Positions 42,386-51,479 of a DNA stretch of 64,000 nucleotides are shown here, one piece after another; within the stretch, counting starts at the first letter, position 1; each line of letters begins with the position of its first letter. The position numbers and the translations under genes were made by a program. The notes under the pieces are model-generated. The model saw nothing but the letters and a program-made list of their open reading frames with translations. It ran no database searches and was not told the DNA's origin. The DNA is from Streptomyces zingiberis (lineage in GTDB: Bacteria; Actinomycetota; Actinomycetes; Streptomycetales; Streptomycetaceae): contig NZ_JAATEN010000001.1 in the NCBI RefSeq assembly GCF_012034935.1, positions 1 through 64,000 of the forward strand, read 5' to 3'.

Positions 42386-43581
42386 CCGACACCGGGCCCC
42401 AGACCCCATCACCGTCCCCGTCCCCGTCCCCGCCCTCATCACCAACCCCTCCCCCGGCCCCGGCCGCATCCTCCTCTCCCTCCGCCGGTCCGCCCCGGGC
42501 CGGCCGGTTCGCGCTGCGGCTCCGCCGCGACCCCGTGCCCTGGGAACGGCAGCGGCCCACCTGGCGCGAGGCCTCCCCCGCGCTGATCGCCGCCGCGCTG
42601 AAGCGGGCGCAGGCCCGGCCGTCGGGCAACTGGTACGTCGTCGGCGCGTCCGCCGCGCTCCGCGGCGACCGCCCGCTGGGCCGGACCGTCGCCGGCACCG
42701 AGGTCGTGCTCTGGCGGGACGAGGACGGGCGCCCGCAGGCCGGGCCCGGGGCCTGCCCGCATCTGGGCGCGCCGCTCCGGCGGAGCCCGGTCCGCTGCGG
42801 CACCCTCGTCTGCCACTGGCACGGACTCGCCCTCGACGGACGCCCGTTCGCGGGCTGGAAGCCGTACCCGGTGCACGACGACGGGGTGCTCCTCTGGGTC
42901 CGGCTGGACCACGCCGGCGGTGAGGAGCCGCTGGAGCGCCCGGTGATCCCCGAACGGCCCGCCCCGGATAGCGCCCTGCCCGCGGTGTGGACCGGTTTCG
43001 GCCGGTGCGAGCCGGAGGACGTCGTCGCCAACCGGCTCGACCCCTGGCACGGCGCCTGGTTCCACCCGTACTCCTTCGTGGACCTGACGGTGACCCGCGC
43101 CCCGGAACCCGACGCCGCCACGGGAGGTGGCGCGGACTCGCACCCGGGCGCGGGGCCGGATGCGAACGCGGACGGGGGGACGGGCTCGGGCGGGGGCACC
43201 GACGCGGACGCCGACGACGGGTTCGTGGTCGACGTCTCGTTCAAGGTGGCGGGCCGGGCGGTGGTGCCGGTCCGCGCGGTCTTCACCGCGCCCGAACCCC
43301 GCACCGTCGTCATGCGGATCACCGAGGGCGAGGGCGAGGGCTCCGTCGTGGAGACCCACGCCACGCCGCTCACCGCGCCCGGCGCCGCCGGACCGCCGCG
43401 CACGGCGGTGGTCGAGGCGGTGATCGCCGGCTCCGACCGGAAGGGCTTCGCGCTGGCCCGAGCCGCCGCGCCCCTGGTCCGTCCGCTGATGCGCGCCGCG
43501 GCGGGCCGGCTGTGGCGCGACGACCTGGCCTACGCGGAACGCCGCTGGTCCCTCCGCACCACGGGCCGCTTCCCCGGCTGA
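42382..43581 (+). CDS. Rieske [2Fe-2S] protein of the carotenoid cluster (DUF5914-like)
   Basis: This 399-residue protein has an N-terminal Rieske domain with cluster ligands Cys125-Pro-His127 and Cys144-His-Trp-His147. The C-terminal half (about 200-390) is of the type annotated DUF5914, found in Streptomyces crt clusters. It holds the position that crtV has in S. griseus, the last gene of crtEIBV; I cannot tell whether it is the same protein. A Rieske centre suggests electron transfer or oxygenase activity on a carotenoid, but no mononuclear iron motif was identified. A Gly/Asp/Ala insertion occurs near residues 247-275. ATG 42382 overlaps the crtB stop. Confidence 0.75.
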   Translation: MTDTGPQTPSPSPSPSPPSSPTPPPAPAASSSPSAGPPRAGRFALRLRRDPVPWERQRPTWREASPALIAAALKRAQARPSGNWYVVGASAALRGDRPLGRTVAGTEVVLWRDEDGRPQAGPGACPHLGAPLRRSPVRCGTLVCHWHGLALDGRPFAGWKPYPVHDDGVLLWVRLDHAGGEEPLERPVIPERPAPDSALPAVWTGFGRCEPEDVVANRLDPWHGAWFHPYSFVDLTVTRAPEPDAATGGGADSHPGAGPDANADGGTGSGGGTDADADDGFVVDVSFKVAGRAVVPVRAVFTAPEPRTVVMRITEGEGEGSVVETHATPLTAPGAAGPPRTAVVEAVIAGSDRKGFALARAAAPLVRPLMRAAAGRLWRDDLAYAERRWSLRTTGRFPG

Positions 43582-43935
43582 CGGCCGACCGACGGGCAGG
43601 CCCGGCCGAAGGGCAGTCGTCCAGCGGAAGACGGCCGGTGACCAGCGGTCAGCCATCGGCCGTCGGCCGTCGGCAGCCGGCGGTCGACGGTCGACGGTCG
43701 GCCGTCGGGACACCGGGACACGGCGGCGGGCCGGCCGGTGGCGGAACGGAGCCGGTGGCGGAACGGCGGGCCGGCCCGCGTCGATCCGCCGTGCTCCCCT
43801 CCGCCCCGCGCACACCCCACCGCTGCCCCGGGCGCACCCACACCGCCGCCCCCGGCCGGCCTCGTGCCACCCCGCCCGGCCCGGTGACCCACCGGGCCAC
43901 ACGGGCCACACGGGCCACACGGGCCACCGGATCAG
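43582..43935. other. Intergenic region between convergent crt operons
   Basis: These 354 bp contain overlapping direct repeats of TCGGCCGTCGG and GTCGACGG types (about 43655-43715), a perfect palindrome GCGGGCCGGCCCGC (43766-43779) and a 9-bp CACGGGCCA array (about 43893-43926). There is no gene. It presumably terminates both converging transcripts. Confidence 0.5.
43893..43926. repeat. 9-bp tandem repeat CACGGGCCA, about four copies
   Basis: The same unit encodes part of the insertion in the alpha-galactosidase gene (about 21631-21665), 22 kb away. Confidence 0.8.
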
Positions 43936-45546
43936 CTACCCGGCACCCCGGCGCGCCAGCGCCCGCAGGGCCGGGACGCGGCCGCGGTCCGGCACCGTCC
44001 ACAGCGTCTGGCCGCGGACGCCCCACCGCTCCAGCAGCGCGTTCGACGCGAGGAACCCGCTGGTCGCGGCGCGTTCCATCAGCGCGACCGGGAGTCCGGT
44101 GCGCACCAGGTCCCCGGCCACCTTCAGCGCCGGGTCGGGGGTGTCGACGGTGGGCCGGTCCGCGTAGCCGCCCACGGGGAAGAGCGGGCAGTCGGCGCGC
44201 CACTCATGGCGGGCGTCGACCACCCGGGCCCCGGCGGTCTCCGGGTAGACCCGGCGCAGCTCGTCGAGGAGCCGCCGTTCCACCGCCGGGCGGTCGGCGG
44301 CGGGATCGACGGCGTAGGCGTGGAGTTCGACGACCGAGCCGCCCGTGCGGGCCGCCCGGCGCGCCGCCTCGCCCTCCCAGCGCTCCAGCACGCTCACGTT
44401 GTCCAGCGGCCCGTAGCCGCTGGTGCCGAGGAAGCCGGGGCGGTCGGCGGCCACCGGCCGGTCCAGCCAGAGCCGGGAGACCAGGAACGGCGGCGCGGTG
44501 CGCAGTCCGGCGATCCGCGCGCGCCAGCGCTCGTCGCCCAGCCGCGGTGAGGCGGCCACGAGCCGGCGCAGCCCGCCGGTGTCGAGGGCGAGCACCACCG
44601 CGTCGAACGCGCGCGCCCCGGGCGTCCCGTTCCCGGTGGAGGTGTGCTCGTCCGGCGCGGTGGTGACGGTGAATCCGCCCCCGGTGGCGGGGGTGACGGT
44701 CTCCACCGCGTGCCCCGTGCGCACCTCGGTGCCGTGCCCGGCCAGGTAGCCGGCCAGCGGCTCCCACAGCGCCTGCGGGAACGGCTCGTCCGGCACGTCG
44801 AAGAGGAGCCCCTCGCTGGAGCCGAGGAAGTAGATGTGGAACATCAGCACCATCTCGGCGGCGGACAGCTCCCGCGGGTCGGCGAAGAAGCTCCGCGAGA
44901 ACACCTCGAACGCCAGGTGGTGCGCCGCTTCGGGGAAGCGGATGCGCGCGAGCAGTTCCGCGGCGCTGACCCCGTCCAGCTGCTCGTAGACCTCCGGGAC
45001 CCGCACGTCGAGCAGGGGCAGCGCGGCCCGCGGGTTCATCCGCGCGAGGTCGCGCAGGCCGAAGGTGGGGCTGCGGGCGACGAAGCCGAGGGCGGACCAC
45101 GGCGGGGTGCGCGGCACCCGCGCGAAGCTGTCGGCGAGGCCGGAGCTGTGGCGGAGGGGATAGTCGGGCAGGCCGGTGAGGCGCGTGAGCGACGGATCGG
45201 CCCGGCGGAGCAGGCCCCGCAGGTTGTAGTACTGCCGGAAGAAGGCGTGGAACCCGCGGCTCATGGTCGCCCGGGAGCCGTCGGCCAGCTCCTCGGACCA
45301 GCCGGCCAGCCGCCCGCCCAGGCTGCCCTCGCGCTCGTACACGACGACCCGCACGCCGCGCTCGGCGAGCCCGGTCGCCGCGGCCAGCCCGGCGATGCCG
45401 CCGCCGACGACGGCCACCGACGGCGGCTCGCCCGTGACGCGCGGCCGCCCGCCGGGGGCCGGGAGCACCCGCGCCCGGCGGTCACGCCCCCGGCGGGGGG
45501 CCGGGGGCCGGACGGGGCGGTGGCTCGGGTCGGTGCCAGGGCGCAT
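43936..45546 (-). CDS. crtU: Carotenoid desaturase/methylase CrtU (isorenieratene synthase type)
   Basis: This 536-residue FAD protein is expected to convert the beta rings of beta-carotene to the aromatic rings of isorenieratene by desaturation and methyl shift. The FAD-binding motif is PSVAVVGGGIAGLAAATGLAERG, followed by GGRLAGW and MSRGFHAFFRQYYNLRGLLRRAD, and the C-terminal LKVAGDLVRTGLPVALMERAATSGFLAS is typical of CrtU/desaturase relatives. ATG 45546 is the most sensible start; the open frame extends upstream through crtY without meaning. It lies downstream of crtY on the same strand, separated by 194 bp without a gene. In S. griseus the order is crtY, crtT, crtU. Confidence 0.87.
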   Translation of the reverse strand: MRPGTDPSHRPVRPPAPRRGRDRRARVLPAPGGRPRVTGEPPSVAVVGGGIAGLAAATGLAERGVRVVVYEREGSLGGRLAGWSEELADGSRATMSRGFHAFFRQYYNLRGLLRRADPSLTRLTGLPDYPLRHSSGLADSFARVPRTPPWSALGFVARSPTFGLRDLARMNPRAALPLLDVRVPEVYEQLDGVSAAELLARIRFPEAAHHLAFEVFSRSFFADPRELSAAEMVLMFHIYFLGSSEGLLFDVPDEPFPQALWEPLAGYLAGHGTEVRTGHAVETVTPATGGGFTVTTAPDEHTSTGNGTPGARAFDAVVLALDTGGLRRLVAASPRLGDERWRARIAGLRTAPPFLVSRLWLDRPVAADRPGFLGTSGYGPLDNVSVLERWEGEAARRAARTGGSVVELHAYAVDPAADRPAVERRLLDELRRVYPETAGARVVDARHEWRADCPLFPVGGYADRPTVDTPDPALKVAGDLVRTGLPVALMERAATSGFLASNALLERWGVRGQTLWTVPDRGRVPALRALARRGAG

Positions 45547-45740
45547 GCGACGGTCTCTCTCGGCTCGGACGGACGGGACGGACGGGACGGGCGGAAGGGG
45601 CGGGACGGAACCGGGGGGCCGGGACGACGGGGTGGACGGGACGCGGGTGCCGGTGGCCAGGGGCGTCCCGGGAGCGCCCGGGCCCGGCCGCCACCGGCAC
45701 CCGCGTCCCGTCGGGCCCCCGCCGGCCGCGCCGCCCCCGC

Positions 45741-46949
45741 TCAGGGGTCGCCGTTCCCCGCCGGCGAGGGCCGTCTGCGCAGCCAGGGCACTTCGACGGC
45801 GGTGCGCAGCATGGGCCCCACCGGGGTGCGCAGGCCGATGGCCAGGTCCTCGGGTATCCGGGTGCGCCCGTCGAGGAAGCGCAGCAGCCGTTCGGCCGGG
45901 ACGCGGCGGAAGAGGCCGGTGAAGAAGGCGGCGCCGTCCACCCGGCCGCTGTCGAGGGCGCGCAGCAGCACCGCGTCCATGGCGCGGGACCACGGGGAGT
46001 GCGGCGGGGGCGGGAGCGGGGTGCGGCCCTGGTGGTAGGCGGCGGCGATGGCGCGGGTCTGGCGCTGCACGGCGGCGAAGGTGTAGCCGGTGGAGGGGCG
46101 GGTGGCGCCGCCCGCCGTGCCGATACGGAAGACGGCGGGGGCCGCCTGCCGCGGGTAGCGGCCGTCGGTCATGGGGATGACGCCCTGTTCGGTGCCGGTC
46201 ACCTCGTAGCGGTCCACACCCAGCACCTCCCGCGTGTAGTGGCGCAGCGCCCGTTCGTACCCCTCGGGGGTCAGCACGGAGCGGGAGAACTCGGTGTACT
46301 CGACGAGCGCCTCGTACGGGCTCGTCGGCAGGACGTAGCCGAAGGAGAGGCCGTGCGCGGGCTGCGGGGTGCGGAAGTCCATGAGGTCGGCGGTGCCGGG
46401 GTCGAACACGGGGCGTTCCGCGCGGAGGAACCAGCCGCGGAAGTGCTGGAGCAGCGTGGTGCGGGCGGGCGGCAGGCCGCGCGGCGGGCGGGAGTCGAAC
46501 ACCCAGCGGGCCCGCAGGCGCAGCGGTTCGCCGTCCGCGCCGGTGCCGCGCACCTCCGCGCCCTGCCCCAGCGCGGCCACCTCCGTGACCCGCGCGGAGA
46601 CGGGCCGGAGGAACGGGGAGCGGCCCAGCCGCCGCCCCACCTCGGCCTCGAAGTCGCCGGAGCGGAGCATCTTGTAGCGCAGCGGGGCGGTCGTGCCGGT
46701 GATCTCCTCGCCCGCCGGGCCGCGTACCCGCAGCCGGTCCCAGGAGGCGGTCAGGACGTCGTCGTACTCGCCGCCGGGCTCCTCCCAGAAGCACCAGGTG
46801 CGCTCGGGGGGTCTGAGCGGGCCGGGCGGCGCGTCCACCAGCGTCACCTCGGGGCCGAGCCGCCCGCCGGGCTTCTCCGCGCTCAGCCGGTACGCGAGCG
46901 ACAACCCGGCGGCCCCCGCGCCCACAATGGCCACTTCGGTGTCGTACAC
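45741..46949 (-). CDS. crtY: Lycopene cyclase
   Basis: This 402-residue flavoprotein cyclises lycopene to beta-carotene. The NAD/FAD-binding N-terminus is YDTEVAIVGAGAAGLSLAYRLS, and CrtY signatures are present: RTWCFWEE, LQHFRGWFL, MDFRTPQ, FGYVLPTSPYEALVEYTEFS and TRPSTGYTFAAVQRQTRAIA. GTG 46949 gives the normal length and has GAGAGGG 9 bp upstream; ATG 47087 would add 46 charged residues. With crtU it forms an operon that converges on crtEIB. Light control through LitS is expected but I found only a weak resemblance to the crtE/litR element upstream. Confidence 0.92.
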   Translation of the reverse strand: MYDTEVAIVGAGAAGLSLAYRLSAEKPGGRLGPEVTLVDAPPGPLRPPERTWCFWEEPGGEYDDVLTASWDRLRVRGPAGEEITGTTAPLRYKMLRSGDFEAEVGRRLGRSPFLRPVSARVTEVAALGQGAEVRGTGADGEPLRLRARWVFDSRPPRGLPPARTTLLQHFRGWFLRAERPVFDPGTADLMDFRTPQPAHGLSFGYVLPTSPYEALVEYTEFSRSVLTPEGYERALRHYTREVLGVDRYEVTGTEQGVIPMTDGRYPRQAAPAVFRIGTAGGATRPSTGYTFAAVQRQTRAIAAAYHQGRTPLPPPPHSPWSRAMDAVLLRALDSGRVDGAAFFTGLFRRVPAERLLRFLDGRTRIPEDLAIGLRTPVGPMLRTAVEVPWLRRRPSPAGNGDP

Positions 46950-47256
46950 GCCGCCCGACCCTCTCGCCCGCTCCCGCTCCGGTTCCCGGCCCGTCCTCCC
47001 GCGCGGGCCACGCTGCCCGCCGCCTACCCGTTCGCGGGCCGGAGGTTCCTCCGCCGGTCGCCGGTTCTTCTGGTTCTCCCCCAGCATTCCGCAGCGGGCG
47101 GGCCGGCGGATGCAGGCGCGGCGGGCGGGAGGCGAGTGGCAGGTGGGGGCGTCGGCGCGCCACGACGGCGCGAAAGGGCCGCCGGGCCCCGCGCGCGTGT
47201 CGGCGGCGGGGCCCGGCGGCCCGGAAACGCTCGTCGCTCCACCGGGGAGCGGCGGA

Positions 47257-47457
47257 TCAGCCGACGAACAGCTGCTTCATCTTCAGCACCAGTTCGTAGA
47301 CGCCGTAGGCGAAGGGAACCCCTACCCAGACCCAGGCGAAGGCCATCAGGGGGCGCCGGCCGCCGTCCCCCGCCGCCGCGCCGCCCGCAGTGTCCGTGCC
47401 GTCCGTCGTGCCGACGGTGCCGGTGCCATCCGTGGTGCCGTTGGTGGACTGCGTCAC
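47257..47457 (-). CDS. Small membrane partner of the MFS transporter
   Basis: This 66-residue protein has one hydrophobic segment (MAFAWVWVGVPFAYGVYELVLK) and a Thr/Gly/Asp-rich N-terminus with TDGT repeats. Its GTG start overlaps the transporter stop as GTGA. Small proteins of this kind, annotated as MFS transporter small subunit, regularly follow oxalate/formate-type transporters in actinomycetes, so it is likely a companion subunit. Its role in transport is not established. Confidence 0.8.
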   Translation of the reverse strand: MTQSTNGTTDGTGTVGTTDGTDTAGGAAAGDGGRRPLMAFAWVWVGVPFAYGVYELVLKMKQLFVG

Positions 47458-48920
47458 TGTGCCGCCTCCTCGGGCTGCTGGGAGCGGGCGCCCGCGGTGC
47501 CTGCCGTCCCGGTGCCTTCCGCCCCGGTGCCCGCCGCGGGCTCCGGTGCGGGGGACGGCTCGGGGGACGGCTCGTGGTGGCGCTTGTTGACCGGGCGGAC
47601 CAGTTCGTTGGCCACGAAGCCGACCAGCAGCACGCCGATCATGATGGTGAAGGTCAGGTTGTACAGGTCCGGGCCGGAGCGCCCGGCCGACTCGGCGGAG
47701 TCCGCGATGGCGTTGACGATCAGCGGGCCGAGGATCCCGGCCGTGGACCAGGCGGTGAGCAGCCGGCCGTGGATGGCGCCGACCTGGAAGGTGCCGAACA
47801 GGTCCCGCAGATAGGCCGGGATCGTGGCGAACCCGCCGCCGTAGAAGGAGACGAGCACCGCGGTGCAGGCGATGAAGAGCAGCTTGGAGCCGTCTCCCAT
47901 CAGCGAGATCGCCAGGTACATCAGCATGCCCACGCCGAGGTAGAGCCGGTAGATGTTCTTCCGCCCCACCAGGTCGGAGGTGGAGGACCAGGTGAAGCGG
48001 CCCAGCATGTTGGCGAGGGAGAGCAGCCCGACGAAGCCCGCCGCGGCCGTGACGCTGATCGGGGTGGCGGACCCGGCGAAGAAGTCCCGGATCATCGGGG
48101 CGGCCTTCTCCAGAATGCCGATCCCGGCCGTGACGTTGGTGCAGAGCACCACCCACAGCAGCCAGAACTGCGGGGTGCGCAGGGCGCTGTTGGCCGAGAC
48201 CTGGTGGGTGACGGGCGCCCCGGCGCCCTCGCCCTCCGCCCCGGAGGTGCCCTCGGGGGCCTTCCACCCCGGCGGGCGCCAGCCGTCGGCGGGTACCCGG
48301 ATCAGCAGGACGCCCAGCGTCATGAAGACCGCGTAGACCAGCCCCATGACCAGGAAGGTCTGCGCGATGCCCGAGGTGCCGGGCCCGAACGTGGAGAGGA
48401 GCTGCGTGGACCAGGGCGAGGCGATCAGCGCGCCGCCGCCGAAGCCCATGATGGCGATACCCGTCGCCATGCCCGGGCGGTCGGGGAACCACTTCAGCAG
48501 GGTGGAGACGGGCGAGATGTAGCCGATGCCGAGGCCGATGCCGCCCACCCCGCCGTAGCCGAGGACGATCAGCCAGTACTGCCCCGTGGCCGCGCCGAGC
48601 GCCGAGATCAGGAAGCCGGAACAGAAGCAGAGGGCGGAGACGGCCATCGCCCAGCGCGGCCCGTTCCGCTCGACGAGGGTGCCGCCGAAGGCCGCGGAGA
48701 GCCCCAGCATGACCATGGCGAGCTGGAACGGCAGCGCGGACGCGGTCCCCGACAGGTCGAGGGAGTCCTCCAGCGGAGGCTTGAACACGCTCCAGGCGTA
48801 CGCCTGTCCGATGGCGAGGTGGATGGCCAGCGCGGCGGGCGGAACGAGCCAGCGGCTCCACCCGGGCGGGGCGACACTGCGGGAGCGCGCGAGCACACCC
48901 GGGACGGGAAGTGGGGCCAT
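47454..48920 (-). CDS. OFA-family MFS transporter (oxalate/formate antiporter type)
   Basis: This 488-residue protein has twelve predicted membrane segments and the OFA signatures IGQAYAWSVFKPPLE near the N-terminus and GYGGVGGIGLGIGYISPVSTLLKWFPDRPGMATG in the third to fourth segments. OFA members exchange oxalate, formate or other small carboxylates across the membrane. A cytoplasmic loop of about 35 residues separates the halves. Start ATG 48920 has GGAGGAG 7 bp upstream. It is coupled to a 66-residue small protein gene. No oxalate-metabolism gene is adjacent, so the substrate is open. Confidence 0.9.
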   Translation of the reverse strand: MAPLPVPGVLARSRSVAPPGWSRWLVPPAALAIHLAIGQAYAWSVFKPPLEDSLDLSGTASALPFQLAMVMLGLSAAFGGTLVERNGPRWAMAVSALCFCSGFLISALGAATGQYWLIVLGYGGVGGIGLGIGYISPVSTLLKWFPDRPGMATGIAIMGFGGGALIASPWSTQLLSTFGPGTSGIAQTFLVMGLVYAVFMTLGVLLIRVPADGWRPPGWKAPEGTSGAEGEGAGAPVTHQVSANSALRTPQFWLLWVVLCTNVTAGIGILEKAAPMIRDFFAGSATPISVTAAAGFVGLLSLANMLGRFTWSSTSDLVGRKNIYRLYLGVGMLMYLAISLMGDGSKLLFIACTAVLVSFYGGGFATIPAYLRDLFGTFQVGAIHGRLLTAWSTAGILGPLIVNAIADSAESAGRSGPDLYNLTFTIMIGVLLVGFVANELVRPVNKRHHEPSPEPSPAPEPAAGTGAEGTGTAGTAGARSQQPEEAAQ

Positions 48921-49509
48921 ATGGTTCTCCTCCACCGGCCTTGCGAACACCGCGGCGCTCCCACGGAACGCGCCGCGCTCATGCCGAACACCCGGTCCCG
49001 GAAAACGTCATCCACGATGAGAAATTGAACTGACCAGCGGACCGTATAACTTTCAGCCATCCGCGTGAAGCCTCTACCCGCCGTCGCCCTCTCGACTCCC
49101 CCGGAGCGCGTGCCTCTCCTCCCGCGCCCCCGCGCGGCCTCCCGTTCCGTCACTCGCACGGCGGCGGGCCGGGCTCCCGCCCCCGGCCCCCCGCGCCCCG
49201 CGTCCCGCGCCGGGATGCGGAAACCGGGACGCCGCCACGGCGCGCGCCCACGGCCCACCCCACGGCGCGAGCCCGTAGCGGGGCCCACCCGTCCGGCCGA
49301 CAGCGCTCCGGTTGCCGCCCGTACCGGCCCGTCCGACGATGACGGCCAGGGCCACGGCACGGAACCGCCGTGCCCGGACACGGCCGTGGCGGTCCGTCCA
49401 CGGGACCGGCGGAGTCGCCGGAACAGGCGGAACCGGCGGAACCGGCGGCATCGACAGGACCGGCGGAATCGGCAGAACCGGCGGCATCCGCGGAAAGGGG
49501 CACGGCGCC
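48921..49509. other. Divergent intergenic region, no gene seen
   Basis: These 589 bp separate the OFA transporter and the dimethylformamidase-like gene. AT-richer DNA near 49010-49060 (with TTATACGG-like sequence on the minus strand) may hold the transporter promoter. From about 49420 to 49500 there are repeated ACCGGCGGAA/CCGGCGGCAT units of about 9 bp, which form the 5' leader of the rightward gene. Confidence 0.45.
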
Positions 49510-51024
49510 ATGGCATCACCGGAGACGGGCCCCTCCGGCGCGCCGACCCGGCGGCGGTTTCTCGGCGTCTGCGCGGGGGTCACGCTGCCGGCCGCGGGCG
49601 CCTGCACCCCGGGCGTGACACGGGAGCGGCCGGCGCCCCGCGTGGACTGGCGCATCCGCAGCCGCGGTCCCGACGAGGCGGTGAGCGGCTACAGCGACCA
49701 GGTGAGCGTACGGCCGGGGGAAGAGGTGACGCTGCGCGTCTCGACCACCGCCCGCCGGTTCCGCGTGTCGGCGTTCCGCGTCGGCTGGTACGACGGGGCA
49801 CAGGCGCGGCTGGTGTGGCGGTCGGAGCGGGTGCCCGGCCGCGCCCAGCCGGGACCGGTGATGCACCAGCCCACCCGTACCGTGCTGGCCCGCTGGCGCC
49901 GCTCCCTGACGGTGGGCACCGATGGCTGGCCCGGCGGCGCCTATCTGCTGCGGCTCGACTCCGACGACGGCCACCAGCGGTACGTCCCGCTGGTGGTGCG
50001 CTCGGAGAGCGCCGCGGGGCGCACGGTGCTGCTGCACGCCCCGGCGACCTGGCAGGCCTACAACCGCTGGGGCGGCTACAGCCTCTACGCCGGCGCGGAC
50101 GGCGGCTACCGGGCCCGTTCCACCGTGGTGAGCTTCGACCGTCCGTACGACAAGGACGGGGCGGAGAAGTTCCTCGTCCACGAGCGGGCCGCCGTGGTGC
50201 ACGCGGAGCGGCTGGGGATCCCGCTGGCCTACACGACCGGCAACGACGTCCACCGCGACCCCGGCTTCCTCAAGGACGCCACCGCGGTCGTGGTGCTCGG
50301 CCACGACGAGTACTGGACGCCCCGGCTGCGCGAGGCCGTGACCCGGGCGCGCGACGCGGGCAGCAACCTCGCCGTCCTGGGCGCCAACACCTGCTTCCGC
50401 CGCGTCCGGCTGGAGACCGGCCCCGAGGAACCCGAGCACCGGCCGGGACGCGCCGTCGCCTGCTACAAGAGCTCCTACATGTACGACCCGTCGTTCCGTC
50501 ACGATCCCCGGAAGGTCACCACCGACTTCCGCCAGGACCCGGGGGCGGACCCGGAGTCCTCGCTGACCGGCGTGTTGTACGAGGGCTTCCCCACCGACGC
50601 GCCGTACGTCGTGCACCGCCCCCGCCACTGGCTGTTCAAGGGCACCGGAGTCCGCCGCGGGGAGGGCTTCGACCATCTCGTCGGCGTCGAGTACGACCGG
50701 GTCACGCCCGGCTCCCCCACCCCGGAACGGCTGGAGATCGTCGCCCACTCCCCCCTGCGCTGCAAGGGCCGGGCCAGCCACCACGACTCCGCGTACTACA
50801 CGGTGGACAGCGGCGCCGGAGTCTTCGCCGCGGGCACGATGCGCTGGGTGGAGGGGCTGATGGCCGGCACCGGCGAGAACGGCCGCAACCACGGCATGGA
50901 CGCCCGGACCGGTGCCTTCGTCACCCGCACCACGGGCAACCTGCTCCGCGCCTTCGCCGAGGGCCCGGCCGCCCGCCACCGGCCGGAACCGGAACCGAAC
51001 GTCGACCGCGTCTACGGCGGCTGA
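49510..51024 (+). CDS. Tat-exported N,N-dimethylformamidase beta-subunit-like protein
   Basis: This 504-residue protein resembles the large subunit of N,N-dimethylformamidase. A twin-arginine signal is visible in TRRRFLGVCAGVTL (about residues 12-25), with Cys residues that could form a lipobox-like end. The conserved family segments include WQAYNRWGGYSLYA, SFDRPYD, TGNDVHRDPGFLKDATAVVVLGHDEYWTPRLREAV, NLAVLGANTCFRRVR and the SAYYTVDSGAGVFAAGTMRWVEGL region near the end. Exported relatives in actinomycetes have unknown substrates; amidase activity is not certain. The gene overlaps the end of the convergent hypothetical gene by 13 bp. ATG 49510 is chosen because it begins the Tat signal. Confidence 0.85.
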   Translation: MASPETGPSGAPTRRRFLGVCAGVTLPAAGACTPGVTRERPAPRVDWRIRSRGPDEAVSGYSDQVSVRPGEEVTLRVSTTARRFRVSAFRVGWYDGAQARLVWRSERVPGRAQPGPVMHQPTRTVLARWRRSLTVGTDGWPGGAYLLRLDSDDGHQRYVPLVVRSESAAGRTVLLHAPATWQAYNRWGGYSLYAGADGGYRARSTVVSFDRPYDKDGAEKFLVHERAAVVHAERLGIPLAYTTGNDVHRDPGFLKDATAVVVLGHDEYWTPRLREAVTRARDAGSNLAVLGANTCFRRVRLETGPEEPEHRPGRAVACYKSSYMYDPSFRHDPRKVTTDFRQDPGADPESSLTGVLYEGFPTDAPYVVHRPRHWLFKGTGVRRGEGFDHLVGVEYDRVTPGSPTPERLEIVAHSPLRCKGRASHHDSAYYTVDSGAGVFAAGTMRWVEGLMAGTGENGRNHGMDARTGAFVTRTTGNLLRAFAEGPAARHRPEPEPNVDRVYGG

Positions 51025-51446
51025 CGCCGCGACCGCGCGCCGCGGCTCTCCGCGATCCGGTGGACGTCGCGCAGCGCCTCGGTCAGCCGGGCGGCGAGAT
51101 AACGCAGCTGGGGCGCGGTGGCCCGCCGGTCGCCGAGCAGGTCCTCCGCGTGGCCGAGCAGATCACCGGCCATGCCGAGCTGCACGCGCTCCACCTCGTC
51201 CGCCATCCGCGAGACGTAACCGTCACTGCCGCCGTCGCTGCCGCCGAGCAGGTAGCACGGCCTCCCCTCGTTCGTCCACGGCAACAGCCGTGCCCCCTCC
51301 GGGCCGCCGCCCATCGCGCCACCCCTACGCTCCGGCTCGGACGCTGCCGCCGGGGGCACGCACCCGGCGCCTTGACCGTCCCAGGCCACTTCCCGCCACC
51401 GGAACCGCCACAGCGGTTCGAAGAGGCGAGCCAAGCGATCCAACAT
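51012..51446 (-). CDS. Conserved Streptomyces protein beside a DUF5753/DUF397 locus
   Basis: This 144-residue protein starts MLDRLARLFEPLWRFRW and its second half (PWTNEGRPCYLLGG, GYVSRMADEVERVQLGMAGDLLGHAEDLL, LRYLAARLTEALRDVHRIAESRGAR) matches a protein I recall next to DUF5753/DUF397 pairs in many Streptomyces. It is predicted soluble and helical. No function is known. It is divergent from the DUF5753 regulator, and the 130-bp region between them carries two palindromes, so it may belong to the same regulatory unit. Confidence 0.75.
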   Translation of the reverse strand: MLDRLARLFEPLWRFRWREVAWDGQGAGCVPPAAASEPERRGGAMGGGPEGARLLPWTNEGRPCYLLGGSDGGSDGYVSRMADEVERVQLGMAGDLLGHAEDLLGDRRATAPQLRYLAARLTEALRDVHRIAESRGARSRRQPP

Positions 51447-51479
51447 GTTCAACTCCCGCACACCATGAGGTCTCATCTG

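Noticed and set aside
43982..44666. Open frames on the plus strand inside crtU
   Set aside because: They are antisense to a clear FAD-dependent desaturase and show no start signals.
47105..47120. LitS-type element before crtY
   Set aside because: On the minus strand only GCATCCG of the crtE/litR element is shared; this is too short in GC-rich DNA to claim.
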